64,000 nt of DNA from Trichuris trichiura (lineage: Eukaryota; Nematoda; Enoplea; Trichinellida; Trichuridae): NCBI GenBank assembly GCA_037903355.1, contig JBAJFE010000025.1, positions 124,001-188,000 of the forward strand, read 5' to 3'. A program made the position numbers and the translations under genes. Below the pieces are notes generated by a model. It saw only the letters and a list, made by a program, of their open reading frames with translations, did no database searches and was not told the DNA's origin. Shown piece by piece: positions 1-13,069 of the stretch (its first letter is position 1; each line of letters begins with the position of its first letter).

Positions 1-1491
1 AACCGTTACACAGCTTTTACTTCATATAGCTTTCCGAGCAAACCATTGCCATCCATCACCAGCGTGTGTTACAAATGACAAAGCCGCGTTTTTACACACT
101 AAATATTTAAAATCGAAGAGTTAATTTCCCCAACAGAGTACAGATAATAAAGCAGATACACCAATCGCAGTGGTCTGTCGTATATTTGAGAGATAAAAAA
201 AATGACCAACCAATGCTAAGAGTGCATTTCGCCAACAAGGTGCCTAAAAGCAGCGTCAGCTACGAGAAGAACTACTTCACCAGTAGGATGGGTAGTGTCC
301 ATTGCGCGACGCCTGCCTTTGCTTTGGGAAAATAATAATTACCTAAGGAAGCGCATTGACACAGTTCACACTGTGCAAACATTTGACAAACAACGAAAAA
401 GGTAGATAGGAAAGTTCATCGGGTAATCGCCTTGCGGAAACCGTTACTCTTTCCAAATGAAATGAGGCTACCAACAGACGGATCACTGCCTATTCTGTGG
501 ACGCTCCATTAAAGTGACAATTGGAAACAACACGCATTTTCACATACCAACATGCAAAGCGAAACAGATAAATTCGCAAAACTGCCAAAGCAAGACAATA
601 AATATTATACCAAACGCATGACTCGAACAAGCTGGACGACTTTGCTGCTTTAACGACAGGTTGAAGAACTACATTGAAAAAAGAAGCAACTTGTTTAGCT
701 GTATACTGGTACTTGAAGATCAGCACGCGATATGACGGTAAACTAGGGTTGATTGACTGTCATGTCAACGGAAAAGTCATCGTTTCAATTATATTGCAAG
801 ATAATTTTTTTCTTTGTGCCTTTAACGCAAACGTAGCAACCTTTGCGTTTTATCACTTCTTCCTTTTAAATAATACATCAATTACGGAAAAGTAATCACG
901 GCAGGTTGTTCTATAAGCCAGAAAGAAGTTTCACTAGCTTGCAGTATGAAATGCTTGTTCATCCACTGTCAATTCATTTGGTTCACTTTGCAGATTACTT
1001 GAATCGCATATCCGATTTCGAACAACAAAACTTTCAGCTGATCCAACTGGCGTTCTATGGATCCTTTTCAGCATCAGCGTTTTCAAGTGTTTCCCTTGGC
1101 AAGAGCGCGTCGATAGGTGAAGCCAGCATACTTTGTAGTACGCGCTTTCAGCGTAACTTTCAGTGGACCATCTGTTCGCATTCTGCGATTAAACATTTGA
1201 CTCATCAAAATTGTTTTGATTGTAGACGTTTTTTGATGGAAAAAAGAAAGTGACTATTTAACTTTATCAAACCTGCGTATCTTTAAGATGTGTGCTGCGA
1301 AAAGCTTCCAGCTCGTTATCGTTAGTGAATTTTACCTGCTGCTGGTTGCGACAGTTCTTCGCAGTTTATAGGCTTTTTATGCCGTCTGACGGGAGTTCCT
1401 AGTAAAACAGAGTTCGGGAAAACATTTGAAAGCGTCAACGGTGCTGAAGTGTTTATGCCTGCTACTTGTGGTGTCCATCTTCCAATCAGCG
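1..1491. other. No supported gene
   Basis: I see no gene I can support before the dynein light chain start. Around 934-1253 the sequence is open in several frames on both strands, including minus-strand stretches that end in stops near 934 and 1057. No splice-site pattern or family motif tells which, if any, is read. Confidence 0.5.
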
Positions 1492-2082
1492 ATGACTACT
1501 GATTCCAAGGTCTGTTTCAAAGGTGGTTCCCTGATAAATGTACTTTTATTATTTGTTAGATTGGATTGACGCAAGAGGAACTTACCGCCGTTGCCAAAGA
1601 GGTACAGTTATCCTGGCACTTTTCTTTGGATTCTTTACTCTTATTTAAATATTGCTTCACTTTTTCAAATAGTGCACGCTAGCATGGGTGAAAATTTAGC
1701 AAACTGAACTTGTTCTGGGCACGCAGCCGTATAGTCATGAAAATGCTGTTCTGTGGAACAGAGTGATCGTCAGCAACATAATTGCTCAGCTGATGAAATT
1801 AAATAAGCCGTACAAGTTTATGGGTTTGTTTATGTGTTCGCATGAAATGGCCATTGCGCTTACGCTTCATCTTGAAATTTTAGTTACTTGCGTTCTAATG
1901 CAAAAAGGTGGCACGGGACTTCACGTAGCCAGTGGGTCTTTTTGGGACACGGCATCAGATGGTAAGAAAAAGCTGGCATTCATTTTATACTGACTGCAGC
2001 TTGATTTTCAGTTTCCGTATCCGTTCGTTGGGAGAACAAATTCTTAAATTGTGTTGTCGAAGTTTTTGCTGTAGCTCAGTAA
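1492..2082 (+). CDS. Tctex-type cytoplasmic dynein light chain (DYNLT family)
   Basis: Small light chain that binds the dynein intermediate chain and helps attach cargo to the motor. Exons: 1492-1509, 1560-1601, 1673-1687, 1727-1823, 1884-1961, 2012-2082, giving 106 aa against about 113 in the family. The last three exons are firm. They encode WNRVIVSNIIAQLMKLNKPY, then VTCVLMQKGGTGLHVASGSF, then VRWENKFLNCVVEVF, which align with DYNLT1 ([40 protein letters not shown]). Introns are 50, 71, 39, 60 and 50 nt. The 5' part (MTTDSK, IGLTQEELTAVAKE and a 15-nt exon CTLAW) rests on splice signals and phase. It gives helix 1 about three residues fewer than human, so the 15-nt exon may be wrong. A poly(A) signal follows 79 nt after the stop. 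Confidence 0.85.
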
Positions 2083-2160
2083 TACCGATTCTTCGTGTTC
2101 ATAGTCGGTCTGTCACCAACAGATGATCGTGTCAAGCACTTTACGTTTCTTTAGGCTTTG

Positions 2161-2166
2161 AATAAA
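2161..2166 (+). promoter_or_regulatory. Poly(A) signal AATAAA of the dynein light chain gene
   Basis: AATAAA lies 79 nt downstream of the TAA stop, a normal distance for a short 3' UTR. Confidence 0.6.
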
Positions 2167-2990
2167 CGTCACGTGTACTGATTGCTTGAAATGAAGAGAG
2201 ACTACGTACTGTTGTCGCATGACAATTCGAACATTACAAGTGGAGAAGCAAGTAAGCATCAATGCGACTTATCATTCCCGCTGAACCGCGCTAGACAAAG
2301 AAATAATGAACAGCAACAGTTTGGACGTCAAAATTTAGCGACAGTCTACAATAATTGCATGCAATGTGTCGATGAAATCCGTAAGCGTTCAAATCTGTAA
2401 CACCGTATTCAAACGATTCAGTGCTACGTACTGACAAGAGATTAAGAAACAAACTTATTAAAGGATGACAAACGCGCAGCGTTTTCGTTGCAGGCGAGTT
2501 TGTGATGCGGTTTTTTTACATATTTTCGCCACAAATTATTTTAAATATTGGGTTTACCTGCTGGGTGAACACGACAACCTGTTCCATTGGGCTAAGATGA
2601 CGTGACTGTGTACTAGTCTGCGGCAGTAAATGAATGCACCTTGGCACTTCGTACCATGAATAAAACTACAAGACTTGAAAAAATATTCTCTGCAGCATGC
2701 AAATGTCGATTACAGTTCCGTCATTGGAGAAGGTACTGTCGAAAGTAGGCAACGGTGTTACCGTCACGTCAAGGCAAATCCGTACACTGCGTGTGAAATG
2801 CTTTGAAATGAAAAACGTACACCTTATTATATTCTATAGCAGATAGTATATTCACGATTAAAACATGAAGAGCTACGGAATGACAAGTATCCTTAAAGAA
2901 AAAGGTATTATCGTTAGTAGCTGCTTAATAAGCGTATCAACCAGCAACAAGGTATTCTAAATATCGTGTATCCCTTATGATAATACCTAG
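2167..2990. other. No supported gene
   Basis: A 72-codon open frame at 2182-2400 starts just after the dynein poly(A) signal and has no family resemblance. I see nothing else. Confidence 0.5.
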
Positions 2991-3643
2991 TCTTCTAAAT
3001 TTTTTTCGCGGAATTTTCAACCCGTTGTTTATTTAACGTTTATTGCAAAAATGTTTTTTTACGAAGCTTTCGGGTCTGCACGTGACCCGTCATCATTGTA
3101 ATTTTGTGCCGCCAGTCGGGTCGGTCATCATGTTAGCAAGGCGCTCCATCCGACCAACTTTGGCAGAGACGTCAGCTGTCAGCTTTGTCCTGAGCCGTCA
3201 GGCTTCGGTGCCGCCTAGTCAATCAGACGGTGCAGCGAGCGTCCAACCGACCTCCCACGACGGTGGCACATTAACAAAAGAGGACCAACGAGCAAACAAA
3301 ACGACGTATACCCGTCTGTTTTAAACAAGCGGGTTTTAAACCTTCGTTCCTGCTGCTCCGCCTTCTTTTTTCTGTACCTCTCGTTATCCTCCCCTTCTTT
3401 TCTTTGGTGCCCGCGCACACCTGATTTATCTTCTTTTTCTTCGTAACGGGTTCTTAAATTTATTCTTCTAAAGTTTTTTTCGGGGAATTTTCAACCCATT
3501 GCAACCATAAAGACCGACCCGACGGGCGGCACAATTACGCTGAAGACAGGTCGTCTGTAGACCCGAAAGCTTCGTAAAAAGCGTTTTTGCAATACGCGTT
3601 AAATAAACAACGGGTTGAAAATTCCGCGAAAAACTTTAGAAGA
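2991..3643. repeat. Composite terminal-inverted-repeat element
   Basis: The left end (2991-3130) and right end (3510-3643) are inverted copies of about 135-140 bp. Shared blocks include GGAATTTTCAACCCGTTG, TTGCAAAAA, ACGAAGCTTTCGGGTCT and GTGCCGCC..GTCGGGTCGGTC. A direct copy of the outermost end sits inside at 3464-3505 (GGGGAATTTTCAACCCATTG), so one element appears nested in another. The centre (3131-3509) resembles the repeat at 30345-30510. No transposase is visible. The arms carry the GAAGCTTTCGGGTC motif found in the other small inverted-repeat elements of the window. Confidence 0.8.
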
Positions 3644-4823
3644 GCAAACTAAAAAACCAGTTACGAAAAAAGAAAAAAATATCTGGTCTTATATTTATTT
3701 TTCCTTCAAAAAACACGGCAGGGCTTATTTTCCGATGTGGCGTTTTATGCTGCCAGGTACCACATTCTACACTTATTTATTTATGTGCTGAAGTCCATAC
3801 GAAGCGTAAGTTTAAAAGAAGAAAAATATCGAAACACCTCGAAGAAGAACCATAAACGTGAGGATGGAAAAATGAACAAATGGCTATGTCTATTCAAACA
3901 GTCTTGTCGAGATGTTTTAAGATACGATACACCCATTACATTTTCCAATGAATTTGCTAAGTATGCCTCTCTGGAGGACGGTCGCAACTGGGCCTTATTT
4001 TCAGGGTAGGGCCTATATTAACGAGCACCCTAAAAGTAGTGCTATGGCGTATTTTCAGAGACGGACTTATTATGGGAGGAACAGTAGTTTTAAACTGCTA
4101 AGTTGTATAAAGATTAAGAAACTTTACTAGAGCACCAAGCAATAAAACTCGTGACAAGTCGATCATCCTAATGAAAGGTTGCAAAATGAGCGTCTCTTTA
4201 TCTTAAAGTTGTTCCAGGCAAAACAGAGCGGCCCCATGAACCTGAGTATAAAACAATGCAGCCGCGTAAAACCCGGACAACGGCGCACATTAGCTTCGCA
4301 TCGTTATTAGTCTTTCCCTTCTCGCGGGAAAACCTTTACAAAAATAGTTTTCACTTGAAGCATGGGAGAAATAAACGCGAGAGGGATCCGTTACCAAGAC
4401 GTTGGGTAGACCAAAATGCTTTGCATTTCATGTGAATACTCTGGCAATCGTGCAAATCACTGTGCAGAGGAAAAAGAAAAAACGTCATAATACAGAAAAT
4501 TCTAAACGAATAATGCACTGCTTATCGCCCTAATTCAATGACCTTTTTCGACCGTCTCAAAGAGAAAGACATACAAAGGCTAAAGGGAATAGTGTTATCA
4601 TTGTTCACTGCTGCTACTACTAAGACTGAAAAATAATACGCGTTTAACTGGGAAGTTGACTGTTTTTTTCCGCAGGGATGCCGAATGTTTAAATATGCCC
4701 ACTTCATAAAGCCGCGCGGAATCTGTCAAAGTGTTCCCAAAGCGAAGAAGCAACTTCCATCGCTCAGCACATGAGACAAGCTTTGAGCGCTCTTAAACAT
4801 GGATAATAACCCACCATTTAAGG
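3644..4823. other. No supported gene
   Basis: AT-rich sequence with short open frames only. A TATAAAA at about 4248 is followed at once by a 59-codon frame, which I rejected because the ATG lies upstream of the expected transcription start. Confidence 0.45.
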
Positions 4824-5090
4824 GTTCCTGTGGTTCACGGGTTTGGCCTGTTGGATGTATCTGTAAGTAAACTTCAAAGTGCCCTACCAACGAATGGATG
4901 AGCAAATAGTAAGAGAAAATACAGAACAATGTGGATACCGTACGTTTTGGAACACGAGCAGTTCCAAAACGTACGGCATCCACATTGTTCTGTATTTTCT
5001 CTTACAATTTGCTCATCCATTCGTTGGTAGGGCACTTTGAAGTTTACTTACAGATACATCCAACACGCCAAACCCGTGAACGACAGGAAC
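4824..5090. repeat. 267-bp near-perfect foldback (130-bp arms, 7-nt loop)
   Basis: Arms 4824-4953 and 4961-5090 are reverse complements with only a few mismatches around the loop ACGAGCA. Read outward on either strand past the arm, the sequence resembles the start of the PLE-like reading frame at 49520-49861 (KFTYRYIQ.AKPVN against KLTYRYSKQAKAVN). I therefore read it as two PLE 5' ends joined head to head, or as a foldback derived from them. Diverged relatives lie at 23160-23265 and 49845-49980. Confidence 0.85.
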
Positions 5091-5367
5091 AACTATGAAA
5101 CAACTAAAGCCTGTTAAAAGACACCCAGTCTTTCGAAACCATTTAAGGGACAGAGAAAATGACACGTAAAACCTACTAATGCACTATCGCAAAGTAAAAG
5201 CAGCATTAAACACTAGGTGCATTGTAACGGGGTGATGGGTCTTCAATTCTGCACTTTAACCCTTCCGCAACGTCTTCCCGTTTGTTTTAATCTGTTATCT
5301 GTAAAAAACCAGCTCTACCAACCAATAGGTGAGCAAGTTGTTAGGAAACTGACAGAAAACGTACGCA

Positions 5368-7413
5368 CGTAGCTTCCGGAAGGTTCTAATGCCGTCGTCA
5401 GCGTAAGGGAGGAAGTGTTTACTTGGTTAAGCGTATATATAGGTCTCTTAGGGGGACAATGGGTGAGATTACGTCGGTATAGTGCAGCAACGGTATTTAC
5501 TGATGAGGGCACTTCACGTCTAAATAACCTCTGTAGCCCTGTCGCGATTGATATTTTCGTTATTGAGGATAAAGAAGGCCTCCTTGATGCGCCGCAGATG
5601 GACATTAGTCTCCCGGACTACGATCGTCGGCACCAGGTCGAGTGAACACCTAGACGCGTGCTCAACGACCGCGGAGGCTTTCTTTGTAATTTCTATGACT
5701 TTTTCAGGGGCAGCAAGTATTGTCTGTGCCTTTCTTTAGCCTCTCTCTTTCACATGCCTGCACCGGTTGAGCGCTTTCATGTGGCTGCCGAACCTGGCAA
5801 ATAAAGTGTCGCCTGTTTTCTTCATGTAGGTGCCGTTGCCAGCAAATTTGATTTGCTATATGACGCCAGCTCTCCTGTCCAAGGGAACTGCGATCTTGTC
5901 ACTCCGTAAAAACGAACGAAGGTTACTGGAACCTCTAAACCAAGAATTAAAATTAAGGGACCGTCTTAAGCGTCTTATCTGTTCACTTATTCCATTGTAA
6001 TAGGGAAGAAGCAGAACCGAATGGGGTTGTATGTTACCGGCAGGAACAGGTTCGGGTGGTTCGCGCAACTTGCGAAGCATAATAGATTTTATGAAACTTT
6101 TGGGATGACCGTTGTTAATTAACGTGGCCGAGATATGGTTTAACGCACAGTGCAAAAGAGTTGGGTCACAGATCGTGAGAACTTGATCCATCATACCGGT
6201 AAAAATGTCTCTTTTTACGGAGATGGGATGAGAAGCGTAGGTACCTGTCAGAATGGGCGGGTATCTTGAACACAGTAGTTTATAGGGTACATCCCTCTCT
6301 AATGATTAATACATCCAAGAATGCTAGTCTATTCTTGAACTATTTCTCCATTGTAAATTCAGTTTTTCCAGGGAAAAAATTATTTAAATGTCTTAGGAAA
6401 ACCTCCTACTCCTCGGCAGCGTTGAAAGTAAAAATGTCATCTACATATCTTTTGATAAGGAAAGGCTCGCGTCACTGCCCACGGTGGCAAATGCTGTCTG
6501 TTCGAGATGTTCCATGAACAGTTCAGCTAGAATGGGGGAAAGAGGACTCCCCATTGGGGCTCCATCTTTCTGGAAAAAGAAACGTTTCTGAAATCTGAAA
6601 TAGTTACCTTGTCACATGCAGGTTGCCAATTTTCTTTTGTTGAAAGGTGTTATTCTAGACCGGGAACGGATGGTCGTGTCAGATTTGAGCAGCGCGTGTA
6701 AGATTTTAAGCGTGTGACCTATGGGGATGGTCGTAAAAAAATCTTTTACATCGTAACTGACCATTATGCCATTAGGTTATAATTTTAATGTTTTTAACGA
6801 ACTGCGTAAGTCTTTACAGTTTTTAACGCGTGAATCGCGCTTCCCCGCTAAAGGTTTAATAATGGTTTCGAGATAACGGCTAAGTCTTGCTGTAACGCTG
6901 TTCATACTGGATACTACCTGTTTTAAGGGGATCCTGGGTTTCTGAATCTTAGATAAACCGTATAGCTTCGGGCATCTAGAATTACTAATGTAGTTAAGGG
7001 AATTCCCTATTTTTAAAAGTTCGGGATCATAAGTTACACTGAAGAGGTCTAACATGGAAATAAGTTCAGTCCTCACGTCAGGACTGCGGTCATATTCAAC
7101 TGGGCGATAGACCTTGTTATTTAGAATATCGTTAATCCTTTGCCCATGAAACTCTTTAGAAGAACCACTACGTCACCTTTATTTGTCTTCATAATCAATA
7201 TGTCATGGCGACATTTTAACGCTTTTAGTTCCAACAAGGTGAGGTTATGGGCCGGTTTGGGACGAACATGCGATACGATTCGACTGACCCTTTGATCTCA
7301 GCTTCTGTGTTAAGCTCACCATGAGAAAGGCCCTGTTCTGCGGAAGAGATAATATCTAATATGGGCAGTCTTTTAGGGGGAGGAACGAAGTTTTCTACGG
7401 ATAAGAGATACAA
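5368..7413 (-). mobile_element. Penelope-like retroelement, 5'-truncated and decayed
   Basis: Read on the minus strand, the order of blocks is that of a Penelope-like element. First comes the N-terminal KRLPILDIISSAEQGLS and ILIMKTNKGDVVVLL region (7413-7150), then reverse transcriptase with YGLSKIQKPRIPLKQVVSS (7076-6780), DVKDFFTTIPI, GAPMGSPLSPILAELFMEHL and the catalytic RYVDD (YVDD codons at 6436-6447). Next come LPYYNGISEQIRRLRR and TLRSFL-type motifs (6194-5856), then a GIY-YIG-like end finishing NINRDRATEVI at about 5532. It is dead: stop at 6777, stop at 5856-5858 where the family has the GVIYQIK tyrosine, and frameshifts near 7235 and between 6520 and 6450. The 3' tail holds a hammerhead-like motif at 5368-5403. 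Confidence 0.88.
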
Positions 7414-8012
7414 AAACGGGAAGCAGTGAAAAGATCAAAATACAGAAAAAAAGTAAAAGCAGCAATGATATATGATAGAAATAGTGCATATGCACAGTGC
7501 AAGAGCTTCCGGTATTATATAAGTGATCAACACCATGGAAGACTGAGCTGGCGGAAGATATGAACATTAACGTCCAAAACGCCGTCGCCCAGCCATTCGA
7601 GACGGTGAGATCACTAATATCCCACTTATGTGCTTGCCTGTCTTAAATACCGTTCGTTGCGGCTCATCAACTGCTTCTGTTGAGGTGGAATATTTGAAAA
7701 AAAACATTACGCTTAACACTTTGTGTCCTTTCAAAATTACAAAAGCAGCAGGTGCCGAATAGCAGCACTGTCGCCTCAAATTATTGCAGATTTTCTTCGC
7801 ATAAGCGAACAAACGCACCCGCAATTCATTGGCAAACCTAAAATGGGTACTACTATTACTACTGAAAGTATCTTTATTACGGATTCTCCCGTTGCGCTGT
7901 TGTAGTAACCGCAGTTGACGGACGTACGCAAAAAGGGTTGTCAAACAGTTTATTGTACCGACACAACACGAATCTCTCAGCCTTCCGCGGGTGCTCTTTA
8001 TATACTCCTTAG
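7414..8012. other. No supported gene
   Basis: Lies between the truncated PLE and the Gag remnant. A 125-codon minus-strand frame (7567-7944) shows no recognisable domain, and I regard it as chance. Confidence 0.45.
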
Positions 8013-8246
8013 TTCCCGGAGTTCGATGGGTCGTCCCTTTCGGCGGCAGAATGGTTACGGAAGGTAGAGTCTACTTGTAAGTTATGCGGAGTGACAGACA
8101 CGGTTCGGGTAATCGGTGTGAATTTAACCGGCGCAACGTTTGACGTTTATGATCAGATGCCGACTGAAGAGCAGAGCAATCTTGAGAAGGTTAAAGAACG
8201 GCTGCTTGCCGCGGGAGAATCCGTAATAAAGATACTTTCAATATGA
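8013..8246 (+). pseudogene. Retrotransposon Gag fragment
   Basis: A 77-codon open stretch bounded by stops at 8010 and 8244. It reads PEFDGSSLSAAEWLRKVES, then CKLCGVTDTVRVIGVNLTG, then YDQMPTEEQSNLEKVKERL. The FDG..AAEWL..VE...C.L.G start and the (F/Y)..LP.E....YE.LK.AL-like end are typical of the Gag N-terminal part in LTR retrotransposons (Ty3 or BEL type). No capsid remainder, zinc knuckle, Pol or LTR is visible nearby, so it is a short relic. I do not see a start codon that fits, and it ends 318 bp before the next gene. Confidence 0.65.
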
Positions 8247-8563
8247 AAACACATACTCCCGTACCAAAGCATCATGTTTTCAATACTATTACTACTCTAA
8301 AAAATAACGATAAAAATGTAACCAATAAAGCTGTCATATGGTGATAGAGCAGATCACGCGAGGTTCAAAAATACAAACGTTTATATGTAACGGAAACGAA
8401 TATCTACCACCCCGTCACTGGCAATAACATCTGCAATGTTGTACGAAACTGTTAAAACTTCTCGCGCATGTCGAAACTAAGGAAGAACAACTGTCCCATG
8501 GAAAGGCAATTTTAAAATGAATGGCCTGCTTTAAAGCGAAGCTTCAATTAAGCTGCTGTCATC
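8247..8563. other. Probable 5' region of the next gene
   Basis: No gene or clear promoter motif seen. It probably holds the 5' UTR and promoter of the low-complexity membrane protein gene. Confidence 0.35.
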
Positions 8564-10478
8564 ATGTCACTTCTGCCATTTGTGCAACAACCTCGGCTTG
8601 TGAGGTGGCTCTGCTATCGCAAGGCGTATGAACCTGCAATTATGCCTGCCATCATCATTGTTGCAGCGCTTGCATTCGCATCAATCATTGCCATATGGTT
8701 GATGAAATTAAGAGGCGAGGCTCAAGTTGCCCCCACTCAAGAGCCTGAAGCAGCAGGGGTGCCTGCCGATCAGGAGCACAAAGAACCATCAGTGGCGGTT
8801 GCGCATGAAGATTCCGGTCCAGTTTCGAATGCCACAACTCCTGCGCCACCGAAAGACCAAAACTTACAGCCACCAGTACAAACTAGTGCACCCACTGATC
8901 AAACACTGTTTGGTCAACCAGGGCAAGCTGATGCTCTGTCAAAGCCTCAGGAGCCAATAAAATCTTCAATAACAGCAGCTGATCAAGCGGCTAAAGTTCC
9001 CGCAACTGAAGAAGGGCAAAATCGAAATATTGAAGCGAAACCATCTGGAGCAGCAGCTCCGGTTGAAACGCCTTTACAGATCCAAGGCGCTAAAGCAGAA
9101 CTTCCTCCTGGAGGAAGTTCGCAGGCACAAAGCGGTTCATCCACATCCTTAGAAACTAATCTTGCTTCCAGAGATAAGGATGCGCAATCGAAGGAACAGC
9201 CAATGGGGAAACAACTGGTGCAGCCTGAACAAACAGATGGAATCAGCTCACCCACTCCGGCTGGTCAACAAAGCAGTCCGTCGCCTGAACCGTCTTCAGG
9301 CAGCCCAGTACAAGGAGAAACGGCCTTTAAAAAGTCCGAAGAAAGTAATTTGGACAAGAAAAAGTTTCTGGACGACAAAGCCACAATGCAAACGGCGCAG
9401 ACGATTACACAGAATGACCTTGTCGGTGATGATCAGAAGAAAAATTTGAAGCTAGTCACGGATGAAAAACAGCAGCACCTTATAACTGCGGAGGAAAAGA
9501 CAAAGGACAAAGAAGCTCCATTTTCGGAAGGTGACGTTAAAAGTAAATTTGCCGAACCATGTTTTCACACGACCTCACCGTTGCAGACAAGTCCCGAGAG
9601 AAAAGCGGAATAGCGGCACATAAAGACATCGCTACATGCACCGCGAAGCTTGACTCCGAAAGAGCAGGCGATGCTTCATCCGCCGACAAGGCAATGGCAG
9701 GCAAAGCAAGCGTCACGAAAATAGTACGAATAAGGGATGAAAAAACGATAATTGCCGACGGTTCGGAAAGGGCAGTTTTCCTTTTGCTCTCATTACGGCA
9801 TAATCTGCTTCAGGCGTGGTTACTCAGGAGACTGAATCGCTAATAGAAAAAAATGAAATGGCCAAGGACAAATCGTCTGTTGTTAACAGAAAGATAGTGC
9901 AAATGACGGGCCGGATGCATTTGACAAAACCACTGTCGTATACGGGATCTAAGGCCGACAGCTCCGGCAAAACAGCTACAATGGGTGTTGACACAGCCAA
10001 GCTGGATACAGAGAAGGTATTTGAAGAGGAAGCAAGCAAAGAAATGCACAATCTAGGTCTTGGAGAGCCTAACACAAAATCGAATAAGCCGGACGGAGCT
10101 ACGAATCTAGTCACTGCCCAAAAGATGGCATCTTCGGCACAGAAACAATCTGCCATTGAAAATATTGTCGAAACAACTGCAACACCCATTTCTGAACCAA
10201 TTGAACAACCAGCCCACGTGGAGCTGACCTTCGTAAAACCGGAAGAAACAGCCTCGCTGATCAGCATCACAGCGACTGTTGTTACCGATAAAAATAACGA
10301 TTGGATGTTAGCTGAGATGGAAGAAATGATGAAAGAAGACATAATTATGCAAGACCTACAAAAGCTCGGCATGGACAATAATCCTGCAATCAGTCAACGG
10401 CAAAATGATCAGTCAATGAGAACAGCCGTGGACACCATTTCTGAATCGAAGAGCTCTAACAGTCAAAACCAAAAATAA
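8564..10478 (+). CDS. Low-complexity single-anchor membrane protein, unknown function
   Basis: Exons 8564-9542, 9587-9774, 9828-10478 give about 605 aa. Introns of 44 nt (GTAAAT..TTGCAG) and 53 nt (GTTTTC..ACTCAG) link the three reading frames in phase. Residues 25-47 (AIMPAIIIVAALAFASIIAI) form one hydrophobic anchor followed by KLR. Everything after that is hydrophilic, disordered-looking sequence rich in K, E, Q, A, S, P and T, with no cysteine cluster or known domain. The second half turns more lysine- and aspartate-rich. ATG at 8642 (MPAIIIV..) is an alternative start that begins right at the anchor. The second donor is weak. Two AATAAA signals follow at 10577-10589. I do not recognise the family; the layout suggests a short N-terminal signal anchor with a long charged tail. 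Confidence 0.65.
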
Positions 10479-10576
10479 TTTTCATCCGTATTCATCCAAT
10501 TTTTTACTGCTTAAATAACTCACTGCAATCGCATGCTGCACTATTCGTTAGTAAGCTACCAAAATCAACCACTGCT

Positions 10577-10589
10577 AATAAACAATAAA
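10577..10589 (+). promoter_or_regulatory. Two overlapping-spaced poly(A) signals
   Basis: AATAAA occurs at 10577-10582 and 10584-10589, about 100 nt after the stop of the low-complexity gene. Confidence 0.5.
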
Positions 10590-12638
10590 AATGGTGGACC
10601 CGCTCTCCAGTAGGCGCAAGTTTCCTTTGTACTTTCTTCCTTTTCCGTTACCTGTGAGAACTTCGTTACGAATATCAACGTGGGAAGTAACGATTAAGGT
10701 GCAACCCGAACTGCAAGAATAACGAAGTAACCGATAAGCAGGGTAGGTAATAACACTTCCCTAAGCTCTCATTGCGAGCGCTGAAAGAAAGCTAACTACT
10801 GGGCGCACTTTTAAACCATTCTGCTCCTCCTCCCGTCTATTTCTTCTTAGATGTCCGACAAGGCCATACGACAAAGAAGAGTAGGGACAATGGCACTTGA
10901 ACTCCGTTAACCCACGTAAAAAGATTACATTCCCTTGCAGTCTTTGATCAACTAAGCTGTCAGTTGCGGCGCAACACCCGTTCTAGAAACAATAAGTAAA
11001 TAAGTTTACTGCAACTGGAAGTAACCAACAACGTTTCCACCGCGAAAACGACCTAACTACTTAAGACTTCACATACACCATTTTCACAAACAAGCAGGCC
11101 AATAGTCGTCAATTGCAAACCAAAACATCAATTGTGAAAATAAGTCAGATTGAACCATCAGCGTCGTTGCATGAAGAACAATGGATAACGAAACTATGGA
11201 AAAGGCAGCAGTTGCAGCGTATTCGACACGATTACGCATGACGAACAATGAGAACATATGCAGGCCTATTGCAGTCTCTCTCTCTCCTCCCCACCCTGCT
11301 AAAATGTAAATGGATGCACCTGCTTAAGCTCATACGCAGTTCAACACGTAAGAAAGCTCGCGTATAGAAAAGGAGACTGAAAAAAGTGGGCATGCGTGAA
11401 AACCGCTGCAAACTAGGGAACAGTGAAAGGAAGCAATTTTTATGTTCAAGTGGACGAATTCCCGTGCGTCGAATGTACAATTCAAATATGCTTGATAGCC
11501 AACACAATGGTTCATGTAAAGTTTGAAAAACGTGGAATTATTGAACAAGACAAACACTGCTCAACTTTGAAAGAAAACGCAACAACACATCTGCACTGTG
11601 AAGACTGTTTATGAAGCAGAACTAATGGCGACAAACCTCCTACTTTTAACTTTAGAACAGTAGACGTATTAAAATTCTTTCTTGGAATGTGAATTTTATT
11701 CACGGAAACCATCCCGCTAAAAGGTTCCTGAAAAGCTCCACAGCTTTAGGGTGATGCACCCTCACACGTCGTGACTGGATGAACTACCAAAGTATCAGTA
11801 TTACTATTTTTTATAAAAAACGGTTTAACGCGATATCCTCCGTAAATAAAACTTATAATACTCCACCAATATCTATGACCTTCTAAGAAAAAGTTATGCC
11901 TTCAATGCAATCAAAACTTCTTTCTCATTGAGAAATGTAACTAAACTTTAGTTAACGCATGCTTGCCAGAGTATGAATGAAGCGATTTACTGGCTAACGC
12001 ACGAGGGTGAAGTAAAAGCTGGATTAGACCGCAAAAAGACGTTCAGACGTCCAACAGCATCCTTCTCATATCGTCACGTACGGTTTCCAGCCAATATCAG
12101 CATGCACACAACAATTTTGTCATAATGAACAATTGCGTTTAGGAAAAATGAAGAAGCTATGCCTTTGAAGCGAGTCGGCTGACAAAAAATCGGTGCAATG
12201 CCATAGAAGGCTTTTTCAGACGGCATCGTCTAAAGCATATACTTCGTAAGGTTGCACAAGTAACGGAAATGTTTCTGTTGCATTGACCGGCTATTCGCAC
12301 TGGCAATGCTAGTAAAACTATCTAAGAACAGATACTATAACGAGAAATGTTATATAGAAGAACAGCCTTTTGAGCACCTGATAGCTAAAGTGAACTGCAA
12401 ACCATCACACCGAAAAGCTCATCACAATATTATAAGCTGCAAACATGAAAACTAACTACTCAACTAAAAGCTCGCAAACGGTATCTCAGAGCAACTGTAT
12501 ACTTGGAAGCAAAGATTTTAATTTCTTTAATAACCAAACCACACGGCAAACATAAATGATTCTTTTTTCCTATTTTTTACGGATATCCGGTTTTACATCA
12601 CAAATTTTTTTTGCGGAGCTTTCAGCCGCACCCTTTAG
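10590..12638. other. No supported gene
   Basis: AT-rich intergenic DNA. Frames of 63-91 codons near 11232-11712 overlap on both strands and match nothing I know. Confidence 0.5.
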
Positions 12639-12865
12639 CCGTCTTCAGCTCATAGAAAACAAGAAAAAACATTTCTCAATCCTTGACTCATCTACGAGGT
12701 TTATTTCCACGTGGCTGGTACTACATCTGCGCAATCTTTGCGCTGCTGCCAACGACAACCGGACAGGTAACCATGTCGGCTGGCAATACTGAAGAGCCCC
12801 TGAGCAGCCGAACCCGCTGACGGCCAAGAAATGCTTCTTTTTCGTTTTCCACGCGCTGAAGACGG
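12639..12865. repeat. Probable small inverted-repeat element
   Basis: The left block 12639-12668 (CCGTCTTCAGC..GAAAAC.A.AAAAA) is repeated inverted at 12835-12865. The interior has GGCTGGTACTACATCTGC and a GCTGACGGCC motif. The left flank (12612-12640) has a GGAGCTTTCAGCCGCACCC block like the GAAGCTTTCGGGTC ends of the other elements. Divergent, so only moderately sure. Confidence 0.45.
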
Positions 12866-13069
12866 AAATAAAAGAAGAAAAAACTTCATATGAATTTAAT
12901 TCCCGTTAAAAAGCAAGTGCAAACCAACATAAAAGAAAATACACGATTCTTTGTTTCAAATAAACTTGCCTTATTTCTCCACTTTAAACAAACGCAACAA
13001 AATTCGTGACCATGCCGTTGTTATTACATTTTACACAGGAAGATGATAACATCTCGTTTACGAAGTGAA